This document shows positions 24,711 through 32,669 of a stretch of 64,000 bases of DNA, in pieces. The stretch spans positions 209,674 to 273,673 of the forward strand of contig NZ_JARVRJ010000017.1 in NCBI RefSeq assembly GCF_030209745.1, given 5' to 3'. Both the position numbers and the translations under genes were made by a program. The notes beneath the pieces were generated by a model. That model had not been told where the DNA came from, made no database searches, and worked only from the letters and a program-made list of their open reading frames with translations. The stretch's first letter is position 1. Each line of letters starts with the position of its first letter. The DNA is from Arthrobacter sp. fls2-241-R2A-200 (GTDB taxonomy: Bacteria; Actinomycetota; Actinomycetes; Actinomycetales; Micrococcaceae).

Positions 24711-25895
24711 TTAACGGAACGCGTTGATGCCGGTGAGGTGCTGCCCGAGGATCAAAGTGTGGACCTCGTCCGTGCCTTCGTACGTCCGCACCGATTCGAG
24801 GTTGTTTGCATGCCGCAGGGGCGAGTAGTCCAAGGTGACCCCATTGCCCCCGAGGATGGTCCGGGCTTCCCTCGCGATCTTGATGGCTTCGCGCACGTTG
24901 TTTAGTTTGCCCAGCGAGATCTGTTGCGGTTCGAGGCGCCCGGAATCCTTGAGCCGTCCCAAGTGGAGGGCCACCATGGTGCCTTTCTGGATCTCCAAGA
25001 GCATGTTCACCAGCTTCTCCTGCGTTAGCTGGTACCCCGCCAGTGGCCGGCCGAACTGGAGCCTGGATCCGGCGTACTCGAGTGCTGCCTCATAGGAGTC
25101 GCGGGCAGCACCCATGGCTCCCCACGCGATACCGTAGCGCGCCTCGTTGAGGCACGAAAATGGCGCCCGAAGTCCCACCGCATCCGGGAGGATTGCCTCC
25201 GGACCCAGCTGCACGGCGTCGAACGTCACATCGCACTGGATGGAAGCGCGCATGGAAAGCTTCGGCTCGATGGGGGTGGCCGTGACGCCGGGGGTCCCGG
25301 CCGGAACGAGGAACCCTCGGATGCCCGGGTTATCCCCGGTGGTCCTCGCCCAGACCACCATGACGTCGGCTATCGACGCCAAGCCGATCCAGCGCTTGGC
25401 CCCGTCCAAGACCCAGCCGCCGTCGTCGGTTTCACGGGCGCACGTGACCATCGACGACGGATCGGAACCCGCCGTCGGCTCCGTCAACGCAAAGCAGCCG
25501 ATCAACTCACCGGCAGCCATCCGCGGGAGGTACTGCTGCTTTTGGGCCTCTGAGCCCCACTTGTGGATGGCGGTCATGGCAAGGGAACCCTGCACCGAAA
25601 CAAACGTGCGGATCCCCGAATCACCGGCCTCCAGTTCCATGGCCGCGAGGCCATATTCGACGGCGGTGCGCCCAGGACAGCCATAGCCCTCCAAGTGCAT
25701 GCCAAGGACTCCGAGCTCACCCAACTCCGGGGCGATCTCCCGGGGGAAGACTGCGTCCTCGTACCAGCGTGCGATGTTCGGCCGGATCCGCTGGGCGGTG
25801 TAGTCCCGGATCTTGTCCCTGAGGGCCAGCTCGTCCGGTGTCAGCAAGGAATCGAGGGCAAGGACGTCGGAGGTGTTCGTCGTTGAATCGCTCAT
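24711..25895 (-). CDS. Acyl-CoA dehydrogenase, glutaryl-CoA dehydrogenase-like
   Basis: A 394-residue flavoprotein. The FAD/substrate motif CFALTEPTAGSDPSSM is near residue 135, RWIGLASIADVMVVWAR near 168, and LNEARYGIAWGAMGAARDSYE near 235. The C-terminal YEGTDEVHTLILGQHLTG block (around residue 370) holds the catalytic base region. The pattern, including LEGYGCPGRTAVEYGL, most resembles glutaryl-CoA dehydrogenases of lysine/tryptophan degradation. Other short-branched substrates cannot be excluded. No pathway partner is adjacent. It starts with ATG at 25895. Confidence 0.9.
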   Translation of the reverse strand: MSDSTTNTSDVLALDSLLTPDELALRDKIRDYTAQRIRPNIARWYEDAVFPREIAPELGELGVLGMHLEGYGCPGRTAVEYGLAAMELEAGDSGIRTFVSVQGSLAMTAIHKWGSEAQKQQYLPRMAAGELIGCFALTEPTAGSDPSSMVTCARETDDGGWVLDGAKRWIGLASIADVMVVWARTTGDNPGIRGFLVPAGTPGVTATPIEPKLSMRASIQCDVTFDAVQLGPEAILPDAVGLRAPFSCLNEARYGIAWGAMGAARDSYEAALEYAGSRLQFGRPLAGYQLTQEKLVNMLLEIQKGTMVALHLGRLKDSGRLEPQQISLGKLNNVREAIKIAREARTILGGNGVTLDYSPLRHANNLESVRTYEGTDEVHTLILGQHLTGINAFR

Positions 25896-25973
25896 TCCAG
25901 CATCCTAGGCGTTGGCCCTGCACTCTTCCCCCGCCGGAATGACGGCGGGAGCAGGAGGAAAGCGGAAGGGCGG

Positions 25974-26162
25974 TTAGCTGAAGCGCACCGCTTCCCACTC
26001 GAGAATTCGCGGAACGGCCAGTCCCTCGGTGACGAACGGATCGCCGGCCAGGAACTTTTCCGCATCCTCCCGGTAACTGAAAATCCCCATCGAGCTCCCG
26101 GCAGGGTCGGCAGTAAGGAACGGCCCGAGGGCCAGGAGCCCGCCTCCAAGATGGCGAGCCAA
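25974..26162 (-). pseudogene. YciI-like protein, 5' truncated remnant
   Basis: About 60 residues (ARHLGGGLLALGPFLTADPAG...IFSYREDAEKFLAGDPFVTEGLAVPRILEWEAVRF) match the C-terminal two-thirds of YciI-type proteins, including the DPF motif. The usual N-terminal strand and catalytic region (about 40 residues) are missing. The reading frame enters directly from a 3 x 16 bp tandem repeat, and the only start-like codon is a TTG inside that array with no binding site. This looks like a decapitated gene. Translation of a short product cannot be fully excluded. Confidence 0.72.
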
Positions 26163-26201
26163 GGAACAAGCGAGTCAAGGAACAGGCGAGCCAAGCAAGA
26201 A
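26154..26201. repeat. Tandem repeat 3 x 16 bp at YciI break
   Basis: Three abutting 16-bp units (26154-26169, 26170-26185, 26186-26201; GCGAG-C/T-CAAG-G/C-AA...) lie where the missing 5' end of the YciI-like gene should be, 25 bp before the sensor kinase start. Confidence 0.85.
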
Positions 26202-26226
26202 CGACGAACCATGTAAGGATGTAGCC

Positions 26227-27741
26227 ATGGCGGGACCCCAGGTAAACGGCGACGACCTCGACGGCGGATTGTTGCCTCCGCCGGTTCGGGGCATGGGGCG
26301 TGCCCGCGTCATTGGAGGCCTTTGCCTGGCGGTGTCCCTGCCGCCCGCCGTCGAGCTGGTGGTTGCGGTGATGTCCTTCCGCAACTTCGCCATGATCATG
26401 CTGCTGCAGTTGGCGGTTGCGGTCACGGTCGCTGCCATAGGCGGCCTGTGGCCCGCGGTGGTGGCGGCAGTATTGGGCAGCTTTCTCCTTAATTACTACT
26501 CAGCGGACCCCGTGGGTTCGCTCTCCGTTGCGGACCCGACGACGCTTTTCACGTTGGTCGTGTTTCTCGCTTTGGCCTGCGGCGTCGCGCTCGCCGTAGG
26601 GTTGGCCGGCCGCCGGGCCCAGGACGCGGCACGTTCCGGGGCGGAAGCGAAAGCCCTGAGCGCGCTGGCCCTGCGTATCCTGAGCTCGGATGGAACCCTG
26701 GAATCGTTCCTTGAGAAGATTCGCGGCACGCTGGGGATGGATGCAGTGACGTTGCTAGGAGCGTCAGCGCAGGCATCGGACAGCGGTTCGGGGCCGCCGG
26801 CTTGGCAAGTCCTGGCCAGTGCCGGCCCCAATCCGCCGGTGACCCACGCGGCCGCCGATCATACCGCCGTCGTAGATCCCCATTACACCTTGCTGTTGCG
26901 CGGCGGACCCCTCTCACCGCAAGGGCAGCGGTTGCTGGCGGCCTTCGGAGCGTTCGTGGTGGCGGTGCGGGAACGGCAGCAGTTGGTCAAGAGCCGGCGG
27001 GACAATCTCCGGCTGTCCGAGGGGAACAAGATGCGTACCTCGATCCTGCGTGCCGTCTCGCATGATCTGAGAACTCCACTGGCCGGGATCAAGCTGGCAG
27101 TCAGTAGTTTGCGGCAGGAAGACGTGACCTTTCCACCCGATGTTGAGCAGGAACTACTGGAAACGATCGAGGACTATGCGGATCGCTTGGACCATTTGGT
27201 GAACAACCTCCTGGACATGTCAAGGATCACCGCCGATGCCGTTAGTCCGTTGCTGGATGGCATCACGTGGGCTGAGATCCTTCCGGAGGCACTTCGGGGC
27301 GTCCCGACTGGAAGGCTGCGCAACGAATTGCCCCCGAACCTCCCCCCTGTGCAGGCGGACGCCGGCATGCTGGAGCGGGTGATAGCCAACATTGTGGAAA
27401 ACGCCGTGAAGTACGCGCCCGATTCCGATGTTGTCCTCAACGCCCGGACGGGGGCGGGAATAACGCTCGGTGACCTGCCAGCGAGCGAGCTGCGCGTGAC
27501 GGACCACGGCAGGGGAGTGGCGCACCAAGAGGTGCTCACAATGTTCCAGCCGTTCCAGCGGCTCGATGATTCCTCGGCCAGCGTGCTGTCCGGCGGCGGA
27601 GTTGGTTTGGGGCTTGCGGTGGCGAAGGGATTCACAGAGGCGATGGGCGGCACCCTCGGTGCGGAGCCGACGCCGGGCGGTGGACTGACCATGGTGGTCA
27701 CCCTGCCGTTGTGGACCGGTCACGGTGGTGAGCTTCCATGA
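26227..27741 (+). CDS. Sensor histidine kinase, short KdpD-like
   Basis: A 504-residue kinase equivalent to the C-terminal half of KdpD. It has a DUF4118-type four-helix membrane domain (residues 30-125), a GAF-like linker (about 150-240), HisKA with H279 in AVSHDLRTPLAG, and HATPase with the N-box IVENAVKYAPDSDV and glycine boxes VTDHGRGV and GGGVGLGLAVAKGF. The N-terminal KdpD nucleotide-binding and Usp domains of full-length KdpD (about 900 residues) are absent. AAGGA precedes the ATG. It overlaps the response regulator gene by 4 nt. No kdpFABC genes are in the window. Confidence 0.92.
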   Translation: MAGPQVNGDDLDGGLLPPPVRGMGRARVIGGLCLAVSLPPAVELVVAVMSFRNFAMIMLLQLAVAVTVAAIGGLWPAVVAAVLGSFLLNYYSADPVGSLSVADPTTLFTLVVFLALACGVALAVGLAGRRAQDAARSGAEAKALSALALRILSSDGTLESFLEKIRGTLGMDAVTLLGASAQASDSGSGPPAWQVLASAGPNPPVTHAAADHTAVVDPHYTLLLRGGPLSPQGQRLLAAFGAFVVAVRERQQLVKSRRDNLRLSEGNKMRTSILRAVSHDLRTPLAGIKLAVSSLRQEDVTFPPDVEQELLETIEDYADRLDHLVNNLLDMSRITADAVSPLLDGITWAEILPEALRGVPTGRLRNELPPNLPPVQADAGMLERVIANIVENAVKYAPDSDVVLNARTGAGITLGDLPASELRVTDHGRGVAHQEVLTMFQPFQRLDDSSASVLSGGGVGLGLAVAKGFTEAMGGTLGAEPTPGGGLTMVVTLPLWTGHGGELP

Positions 27742-28412
27742 CGTTGGTGCTGATCGTCGAAGACGAGGCCCGGATTGCCCGGGCCATGCAGGTTACCCTC
27801 CAGGCCCACGGGTATCGCGCGTTGACGGTGGGGACAGGTTTTGACGCCTTGAACCTGGCGTCCACGCAGCCGGTGAAGATCGTTGTCCTGGATCTTGGGC
27901 TGCCGGACATGGATGGCGTGGACGTCATTCGCCGCCTGCGTGCTTGGAGCAGCATGCCCATTATCGTGTTGTCGGCCCGGCACGCTTCCGAGGACAAAGT
28001 TGAAGCGCTCGACGCCGGTGCGGACGACTACGTGACAAAACCGTTCGGTTTGGATGAGCTGCTGGCCCGGCTCCGGGTCGCCTCCCGGCGCTTGGTCACC
28101 GAGCATGAAGAACCAACATTGGCAATGGCTGATTTCAGCGTGGATCTTGCCGGCAAGAGAATCCTCAAGGACGGTTCGGAAGTCCGGTTGACTCCCACCG
28201 AGTGGAACATCTTGGAACTGCTGGTCCGCAACAAGGGAAAGCTGGTAAGCCAGCAACAGATCCTGACCCAGGTGTGGGGGCAAGCCTATGCCAAGGAAAC
28301 CCAGTACCTGCGGGTCTATATCGCACAGCTGCGCCGCAAACTGGAGCGGGATCCTGCGGCGCCGCGACACTTGCACACGGAGGCAGGGATGGGCTACAGA
28401 TTTGATCCTTAG
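27738..28412 (+). CDS. Response regulator, KdpE-like (OmpR family)
   Basis: A 224-residue two-component output protein. The receiver domain has acidic residues Glu8/Asp9 and phospho-acceptor Asp52 in VVLDLGLPDMDG, Thr/Ser and Lys (VTKPFG) around residues 80-101, followed by an OmpR-type winged helix (residues 125-222, LTPTEWNILELLVRNKGKLVSQQQILTQVWG). ATGA coupling to the kinase gene shows a cognate pair. By family it would respond to potassium limitation or ionic stress. Target genes are not visible here. Confidence 0.93.
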   Translation: MTLVLIVEDEARIARAMQVTLQAHGYRALTVGTGFDALNLASTQPVKIVVLDLGLPDMDGVDVIRRLRAWSSMPIIVLSARHASEDKVEALDAGADDYVTKPFGLDELLARLRVASRRLVTEHEEPTLAMADFSVDLAGKRILKDGSEVRLTPTEWNILELLVRNKGKLVSQQQILTQVWGQAYAKETQYLRVYIAQLRRKLERDPAAPRHLHTEAGMGYRFDP

Positions 28413-28421
28413 ACTGGTCAC

Positions 28422-29078
28422 ATGAGCGCTGCATCACTTCTTGCCGTTTGCCGAGTCCACCAGTTGCTTCCTGACCCCGAAGGGAGTGTCGGTGTCACTG
28501 CCATCGACAAGCGTCCCATCGAAGGGCCGGTGAAGGTCCACAAACTGGGTGTCCACGGGGATGTGCAAGCCAGCCGGGTCCACCACGGCGGGGAAGACCA
28601 GGCGTTGTACGCCTATTCACAGGCTGATGCGGATTATTGGTCCGCTGAACTCGGGCGGGAACTCCTGCCCGGCGCCTTCGGCGAGAACCTCAGGCTGGCC
28701 GGAATCGACGCCTCGGGCGCGGTGATCGGTGAGCGCTGGAAGATTGGCTTGGATGTGGAGGTGGAAGTCACCTCGCCCAGGACGCCGTGCGCCACGTTCC
28801 AAAGGGTGTTTGGGGAGCCGCAGTGGGTCAAGCGCTTCTCGGAGGCGGGCAGGGTGGGGACATACCTGCGCGTCATCAGGACGGGCACCATCTCGGCAGG
28901 GGACCACATTCACCGCACGTTCGTCCCGCGCCACGGCATTACGGTGGGCCAGTGGTTTACCGAGCCCACCGTTGAATTGGCCCAAGCCTTGTTGGATGCC
29001 GAGGCGGATGGGGAAATCCGGCTCCAAGAGGACTATCACCCGGAGATCGCGAAAGTCATGCGGCGCAGCGGCCTTTAG
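28422..29078 (+). CDS. MOSC domain protein, YiiM-like
   Basis: A 218-residue protein with a MOSC domain at residues 30-165 (GPVKVHKLGVHGDVQASRVHHGGEDQALYAYSQADADYWSAELGRELLPGAFGENLR). It carries the conserved Cys in SPRTPCATFQRVFGEP that binds molybdenum cofactor in this superfamily, plus a C-terminal helical 3-alpha segment as in YiiM. Likely role: molybdopterin-dependent N-hydroxylated base reduction, as known for YiiM/YcbX. It starts at ATG 28422, ten nt after the response regulator stop, and may be co-transcribed with it. Confidence 0.88.
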   Translation: MSAASLLAVCRVHQLLPDPEGSVGVTAIDKRPIEGPVKVHKLGVHGDVQASRVHHGGEDQALYAYSQADADYWSAELGRELLPGAFGENLRLAGIDASGAVIGERWKIGLDVEVEVTSPRTPCATFQRVFGEPQWVKRFSEAGRVGTYLRVIRTGTISAGDHIHRTFVPRHGITVGQWFTEPTVELAQALLDAEADGEIRLQEDYHPEIAKVMRRSGL

Positions 29079-29494
29079 GCCCTGCCGTGCGAATACCGCG
29101 GTGGGGGATAAGGCGGTGGGGGATACCGCTGTGGGGAATGTCACCGGGCGTTTCCGGTGGTTAACTCGCGGTCATGCCCCTGCGTGCCCTACACTTGAAA
29201 TATCCCCCACTCCGGAAATCCCTTTATCCTGCCCAATTCTTGAGGCACGACTGGTAAGTGTTGGGGCCCGCTACTGTGTGCGGGCATTTTGCATAGGGAG
29301 AGCCGGCTAAAGAAAACGCTGTACAGACTGCTGGGATAGCAGCCAAGAGATGCAGCGGGAAGTCCTGCCATGGGATTGCGATAGCGCCGGACTTCTTGCG
29401 AGAGCAGGGCACCTTGCCCCGTTCAAGCGATGAGTACTGCGGCCAAGCCCAACCGGGCCGCGCCGATGCCCTATGGATGAGGAAATTTCCCCCT
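29079..29494 (+). other. Long untranslated leader of the DEAD-box helicase gene
   Basis: About 416 bp without a convincing gene separate the MOSC stop from the helicase start. It holds a GC hairpin GCCCGC-8 nt-GCGGGC (29266-29285) followed by ATTTT, a second pairing GAAGTCC/GGACTTC (29359-29365 with 29389-29395), and a possible 16-codon upstream frame (29430-29480, MSTAAKPN...) ending 14 nt before the helicase ATG. Long structured leaders are common on cold-shock RNA helicase mRNAs. The first hairpin could act as an attenuator. Confidence 0.45.
29098..29142. repeat. Tandem repeat 3 x 15 bp after MOSC gene
   Basis: Units at 29098-29112, 29113-29127 and 29128-29142 share GC-G/T-GTGGGG-G/A-AT. 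The array starts 20 bp beyond the MOSC stop codon. Confidence 0.8.
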
Positions 29495-31636
29495 ATGACC
29501 GAAAATCTCAACGAAAACTTCGAGGCCACGAACGAAGAATCTGCTGACGTAGCAGATACCGTCACCGAAGCGCCCGAAACTGCAGCTCCCGCCGTCGAAT
29601 TCACCGAGGCCGCTGCCCCCGTCGAGACTCCTGCAGCCCAGGCTGCAGACACCACCGAAGCTCCCGCCAAGAAGACGGAAGACTCGGAAGAAGAAGGCGT
29701 TCTCTTTTCCCAGCTCGGCATTGATGGCCGCGTCCTGGCCGCGTTGCAGGATGTCGGTTACGAGAAGCCGTCGCCCATTCAGGCTGCCACCATTCCGCTG
29801 CTCCTTGAGGGCCGCGACGTCGTAGGCCTGGCCCAGACCGGTACCGGTAAGACCGCGGCTTTCGCTGTTCCTGCCCTGTCCCGCCTGGCTGAACTGCACG
29901 ACCTCAACGGCCCCTCCCGCAAGACCCAGGCATTGGTCCTGGCTCCGACGCGTGAACTGGCCCTCCAGGTTGCCGAGGCTTTCACCTCCTACGCCAAGCA
30001 CATTGATGACTTCACCGTCCTGCCCGTGTACGGTGGCTCGGCCTACGGCCCGCAGCTCGCCGGCCTTCGCCGTGGCGCACAGGTTGTTGTCGGTACCCCT
30101 GGCCGCGTCATCGACCACATCGCCAAGGGCTCCTTGGATCTGTCCGAACTTCAGTACTTGGTGCTGGACGAAGCTGACGAGATGCTGCGCATGGGCTTTG
30201 CCGATGACGTTGAGCAGATCTTCCAGCAGACCCCGGAGGATCGCCAGGTTGCACTGTTCTCCGCGACCATGCCAGGCCAGATCCGCCGCATGTCCAAGCA
30301 GTACCTGAACAACCCGGCGGAAATCTCGGTCAAGTCCAAGACCACCACCGGTGCGAACACCCGCCAGCGCTACCTGCAGGTCATGGGCCCGCACAAGCTG
30401 GACGCACTGACCCGCATCCTCGAGGTTGAAGAATTCGACGGCGTTATCGCCTTCGTGCGCACCAAGATGGCTACCGAGGACCTGGCTGACAAGCTCAAGG
30501 CCCGTGGCTTCCAGGCTGCCGCCATCAACGGCGACATCCCGCAGCAGCAGCGTGAACGCACTGTTGACGCGCTCAAGGAAGGCCGCATCGACATCTTGGT
30601 TGCGACCGACGTCGCGGCCCGTGGCCTTGACGTTGAGCGCATCAGCCACGTCATCAACTACGACATCCCGCACGACACTGAGTCCTACGTGCACCGTATC
30701 GGCCGCACGGGCCGTGCAGGCCGCAGCGGTGACGCCATCCTGTTCATGACCCCGCGTGAGAAGTACTTGCTGCGTTCCATTGAGAAAGCTACGCGCCAGC
30801 CGGTAGAGCAGATGCACCTTCCCACCGCTGAGACCGTGAACACGCTGCGTTTGGGCAAGTTCGCAGAACGCATCACCGAGACCTTGGCGTCCGAGGATGT
30901 GTCGGCTTTCCGCGATCTCATTGCTTCCTACGAAGAAGAGCACAAGGTTCCGGCTGCCGAGATCGCCGCTGCCTTGGCAGTCATGGCGCAGGGCGGACAG
31001 CCCCTTTTGGTCAAGGAATTGCCTGCGGCTCCTGAGTACCAGAAGCGTGAGCGCTCCAAGGACGGCTTCGGTTCACGTGGGCCGACCCGTGCACTTACCG
31101 AAGGAAACGCAACCTACCGGATCGCCGTCGGACGCCGTCAGCGCGTCATGCCGGGTTCCATCGTTGGCGCCATTGCCAACGAAGGTGGCATCTCCTCCGC
31201 ACAAATCGGTGGCATCGACATCCGCTCGGATCACTCCTTGGTGGAACTCCCGGCAGATCTCAGCCCTGAGCAGTTGCGTGCACTGTCCCGCACTCGGATC
31301 GGCGGCGAACTGATCAACCTCGAGCTCGATAACGGCCGCCGCCCCGGTGGCGACCGTGGTGGCTACGGTGATCGTGAGAACCGTGGTGGCGGGAACTTCA
31401 AGGGCGCCGGTGGCTTCAAGAAGGACTTCCGCAAGTCCGACGGCGAGCGGGGCTCCGCTGACCGTGGCGGACGCTCCTACAGTGACCGCTCAGAGCGCTC
31501 TGCAGGCAGCTACGGCGATCGTGATCGTGGCCAGGCCAGTGGATCGCGCTTCGGTGGTCACGGCGACGGTGCTCGCAAGCCCCGCAGTGGCGGCGAAGGC
31601 GGCCACCGCGATTTCAACCGCAAGGGCAAGTGGTAA
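29495..31636 (+). CDS. deaD: DEAD-box RNA helicase, DeaD/CsdA-like
   Basis: An ATP-dependent RNA helicase for ribosome assembly and mRNA decay, often cold-induced. Starting at ATG 29495 (MTENLNENFEATNEE) gives 713 residues. An acidic disordered N-terminus of about 65 residues precedes the core, with the Q motif, AQTGTGKT, PTRELA, TPGR, DEAD, SAT, ARGLD and HRIGRTGR in order. A DbpA-type RNA-binding domain follows (residues 500-590), then a Gly/Arg/Asp-rich RGG-like tail ending in GKW. The in-frame start at 29477 is an alternative; the one at 29396 is unlikely. Its stop lies inside a 15-bp tandem duplication. Confidence 0.93.
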   Translation: MTENLNENFEATNEESADVADTVTEAPETAAPAVEFTEAAAPVETPAAQAADTTEAPAKKTEDSEEEGVLFSQLGIDGRVLAALQDVGYEKPSPIQAATIPLLLEGRDVVGLAQTGTGKTAAFAVPALSRLAELHDLNGPSRKTQALVLAPTRELALQVAEAFTSYAKHIDDFTVLPVYGGSAYGPQLAGLRRGAQVVVGTPGRVIDHIAKGSLDLSELQYLVLDEADEMLRMGFADDVEQIFQQTPEDRQVALFSATMPGQIRRMSKQYLNNPAEISVKSKTTTGANTRQRYLQVMGPHKLDALTRILEVEEFDGVIAFVRTKMATEDLADKLKARGFQAAAINGDIPQQQRERTVDALKEGRIDILVATDVAARGLDVERISHVINYDIPHDTESYVHRIGRTGRAGRSGDAILFMTPREKYLLRSIEKATRQPVEQMHLPTAETVNTLRLGKFAERITETLASEDVSAFRDLIASYEEEHKVPAAEIAAALAVMAQGGQPLLVKELPAAPEYQKRERSKDGFGSRGPTRALTEGNATYRIAVGRRQRVMPGSIVGAIANEGGISSAQIGGIDIRSDHSLVELPADLSPEQLRALSRTRIGGELINLELDNGRRPGGDRGGYGDRENRGGGNFKGAGGFKKDFRKSDGERGSADRGGRSYSDRSERSAGSYGDRDRGQASGSRFGGHGDGARKPRSGGEGGHRDFNRKGKW

Positions 31637-31656
31637 ACACCGCAAGTGGTAAACAC
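31626..31656. repeat. Tandem duplication of the helicase gene terminus
   Basis: GCAAGTGGTAAACAC occurs at 31626-31640 and exactly again at 31642-31656. The first copy encodes the end of the helicase (Gly-Lys-Trp-stop), so the last codons and stop of deaD have been duplicated downstream with a 16-bp period. Confidence 0.9.
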
Positions 31657-31684
31657 TGCTAAGCGGTAAAGACTTAGTGGTTCC

Positions 31685-31720
31685 CGTCAGGGGGTCGGCT
31701 TCCGGGCCGGCCCCCTGACG
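31685..31720 (+). terminator. Hairpin terminator of helicase gene
   Basis: A 15-bp stem (CGTCAGGGGGTCGGC, 31685-31699, with 31706-31720, one G-U pair) and 6-nt loop TTCCGG, followed by GCGTTT. A strong stem with a weak T-run, about 50 bp after the deaD stop. Confidence 0.75.
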
Positions 31721-31809
31721 GCGTTTAAGGTTCCATCCCGCGGGAGCACCGCCGTAGGATCGAAGGAGGCCGGAACGGTGCACGCTGCAATCTAAAGCAG
31801 GAGGACTCC

Positions 31810-32283
31810 ATGGGACTACTGGACAGGGTGAAGAGGAATCTCGGGCTGGCCGATAAGGGGCACCCGGGCGCGGGTAGGCAGGCTGGTGAAGATACTGCCG
31901 CCGTCGAGGTTTCCAAGGAGGACCCGTTCGCAACGGAGGCTGCAGCCGCCGAGGCTGCTTCTCAACAGGAAGCTGCGGACGTTGCTGGGATGCAGGCGGC
32001 CCGCCAGACGGAGGCGGACATCGATGGTTCCCAAGAAGCCCAAGAAGCCCAAGAAGCCCAAGAGGTGGAGCAAGCCCACGAGGCATTCCCAAACGCCTCC
32101 GGTGCTGCCGAGGACGGCCCGGATGCAAAGCGGGTTACCGAGGTTGTGGTGGAGCCTGGCGATACCATGGGCGGGATCGCAGCCCAGTTCGGAGTGGACC
32201 TCACAGCGTTGATCGCAACCAACGCGGACACCGTTCCGAATCCGGACCACATCTACCCGGGCCAAGTGCTGCGGCTGCCCTGA
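31810..32283 (+). CDS. LysM domain protein without signal peptide
   Basis: A 157-residue acidic protein. Residues 1-100 are Ala/Glu/Gln-rich and low complexity, including QEA repeats coded by three 9-bp CAAGAAGCC units (32032-32058). Residues 108-157 form one LysM domain (VTEVVVEPGDTMGGIAAQFGVDLTALIATNADTVPNPDHIYPGQVLRLP). LysM usually binds peptidoglycan, yet no signal peptide or membrane segment is visible. Cytoplasmic LysM proteins of this layout (YgaU-like, with BON or disordered N-termini) are known. GGAGGA lies 5-6 nt before ATG. Confidence 0.85.
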   Translation: MGLLDRVKRNLGLADKGHPGAGRQAGEDTAAVEVSKEDPFATEAAAAEAASQQEAADVAGMQAARQTEADIDGSQEAQEAQEAQEVEQAHEAFPNASGAAEDGPDAKRVTEVVVEPGDTMGGIAAQFGVDLTALIATNADTVPNPDHIYPGQVLRLP

Positions 32284-32360
32284 TTTCTTCCTTTTAGCCA
32301 TCGGAAAATCCGATCCTGTCAAATTGTGTCGGGGGCGATTTTCCCTGCTTTTTAGCCGAT

Positions 32361-32389
32361 TTGTAGCATCCGAAAACGTCCGGTAGAGT
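32361..32389 (+). promoter_or_regulatory. Predicted promoter of tRNA-Thr
   Basis: TTGTAG (32361-32366) and TAGAGT (32384-32389) are spaced by 17 bp and end 11 bp before the first base of tRNA-Thr. Confidence 0.7.
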
Positions 32390-32400
32390 ATTTACTCGTT

Positions 32401-32472
32401 GCCCCCCTAGCTCAGTGGTAGAGCGCGTTCTTGGTAAGAACGAGGTCACCGGATCGATTCCGGTGGGGGGCT
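32401..32472 (+). tRNA. tRNA-Thr (GGT)
   Basis: Acceptor strands GCCCCCC (32401-32407) and GGGGGGC (32465-32471) pair fully, with a T discriminator. D-arm GCTCAGTGGTAGAGC, anticodon stem CGTTC/GAACG with loop TTGGTAA (anticodon GGT), T-loop TTCGATTC. CCA is not encoded. Confidence 0.95.
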
Positions 32473-32533
32473 CTGAATGGGAGCCTGTGTCAGGGCGGTT
32501 TTGACCGGCTTGACACAGGTTTTTCTCATTCGT

Positions 32534-32607
32534 GGCGGTGTAGCTCAGTTGGTTAGAGCGCACGACTCATAATCGTGAGGTCGGGAGATCGAGCCTCCCC
32601 ACCGCTA
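32534..32607 (+). tRNA. tRNA-Met (CAT), elongator type
   Basis: Acceptor 32534-32540 pairs with 32600-32606 (one G-T pair). D-arm GCTCAGTTGGTTAGAGC, anticodon stem CACGA/TCGTG with loop CTCATAA (anticodon CAT), discriminator A. It lacks the three G:C anticodon-stem pairs and the 1-72 mismatch of initiator tRNA. A tRNA-Ile2 with lysidine-modified CAT cannot be fully excluded. It lies 61 bp after tRNA-Thr, probably in one transcript. Confidence 0.93.
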
Positions 32608-32612
32608 CAGAG

Positions 32613-32646
32613 AAAAAACCCCGCAGGAATCCCTGCGGGGTTTTTT
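32613..32646. terminator. Terminator of the tRNA-Thr/tRNA-Met unit
   Basis: A perfect 15-bp stem (AAAAAACCCCGCAGG with complement, 4-nt loop) ends in six T. It closes the tRNA transcript 6 nt after tRNA-Met. Confidence 0.95.
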
Positions 32647-32669
32647 GTTTCTTGGGACAGAATGGGTCC

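Noticed and set aside
29471..30943. 490-codon open frame opposite the DEAD-box helicase gene
   Set aside because: It mirrors a strongly coding region. It has no ribosome binding site and no recognisable domain, and high GC creates long antisense frames.
32032..32064. 9-bp CAAGAAGCC repeat as a regulatory repeat
   Set aside because: It lies inside the LysM protein gene in frame and simply encodes a Gln-Glu-Ala run.
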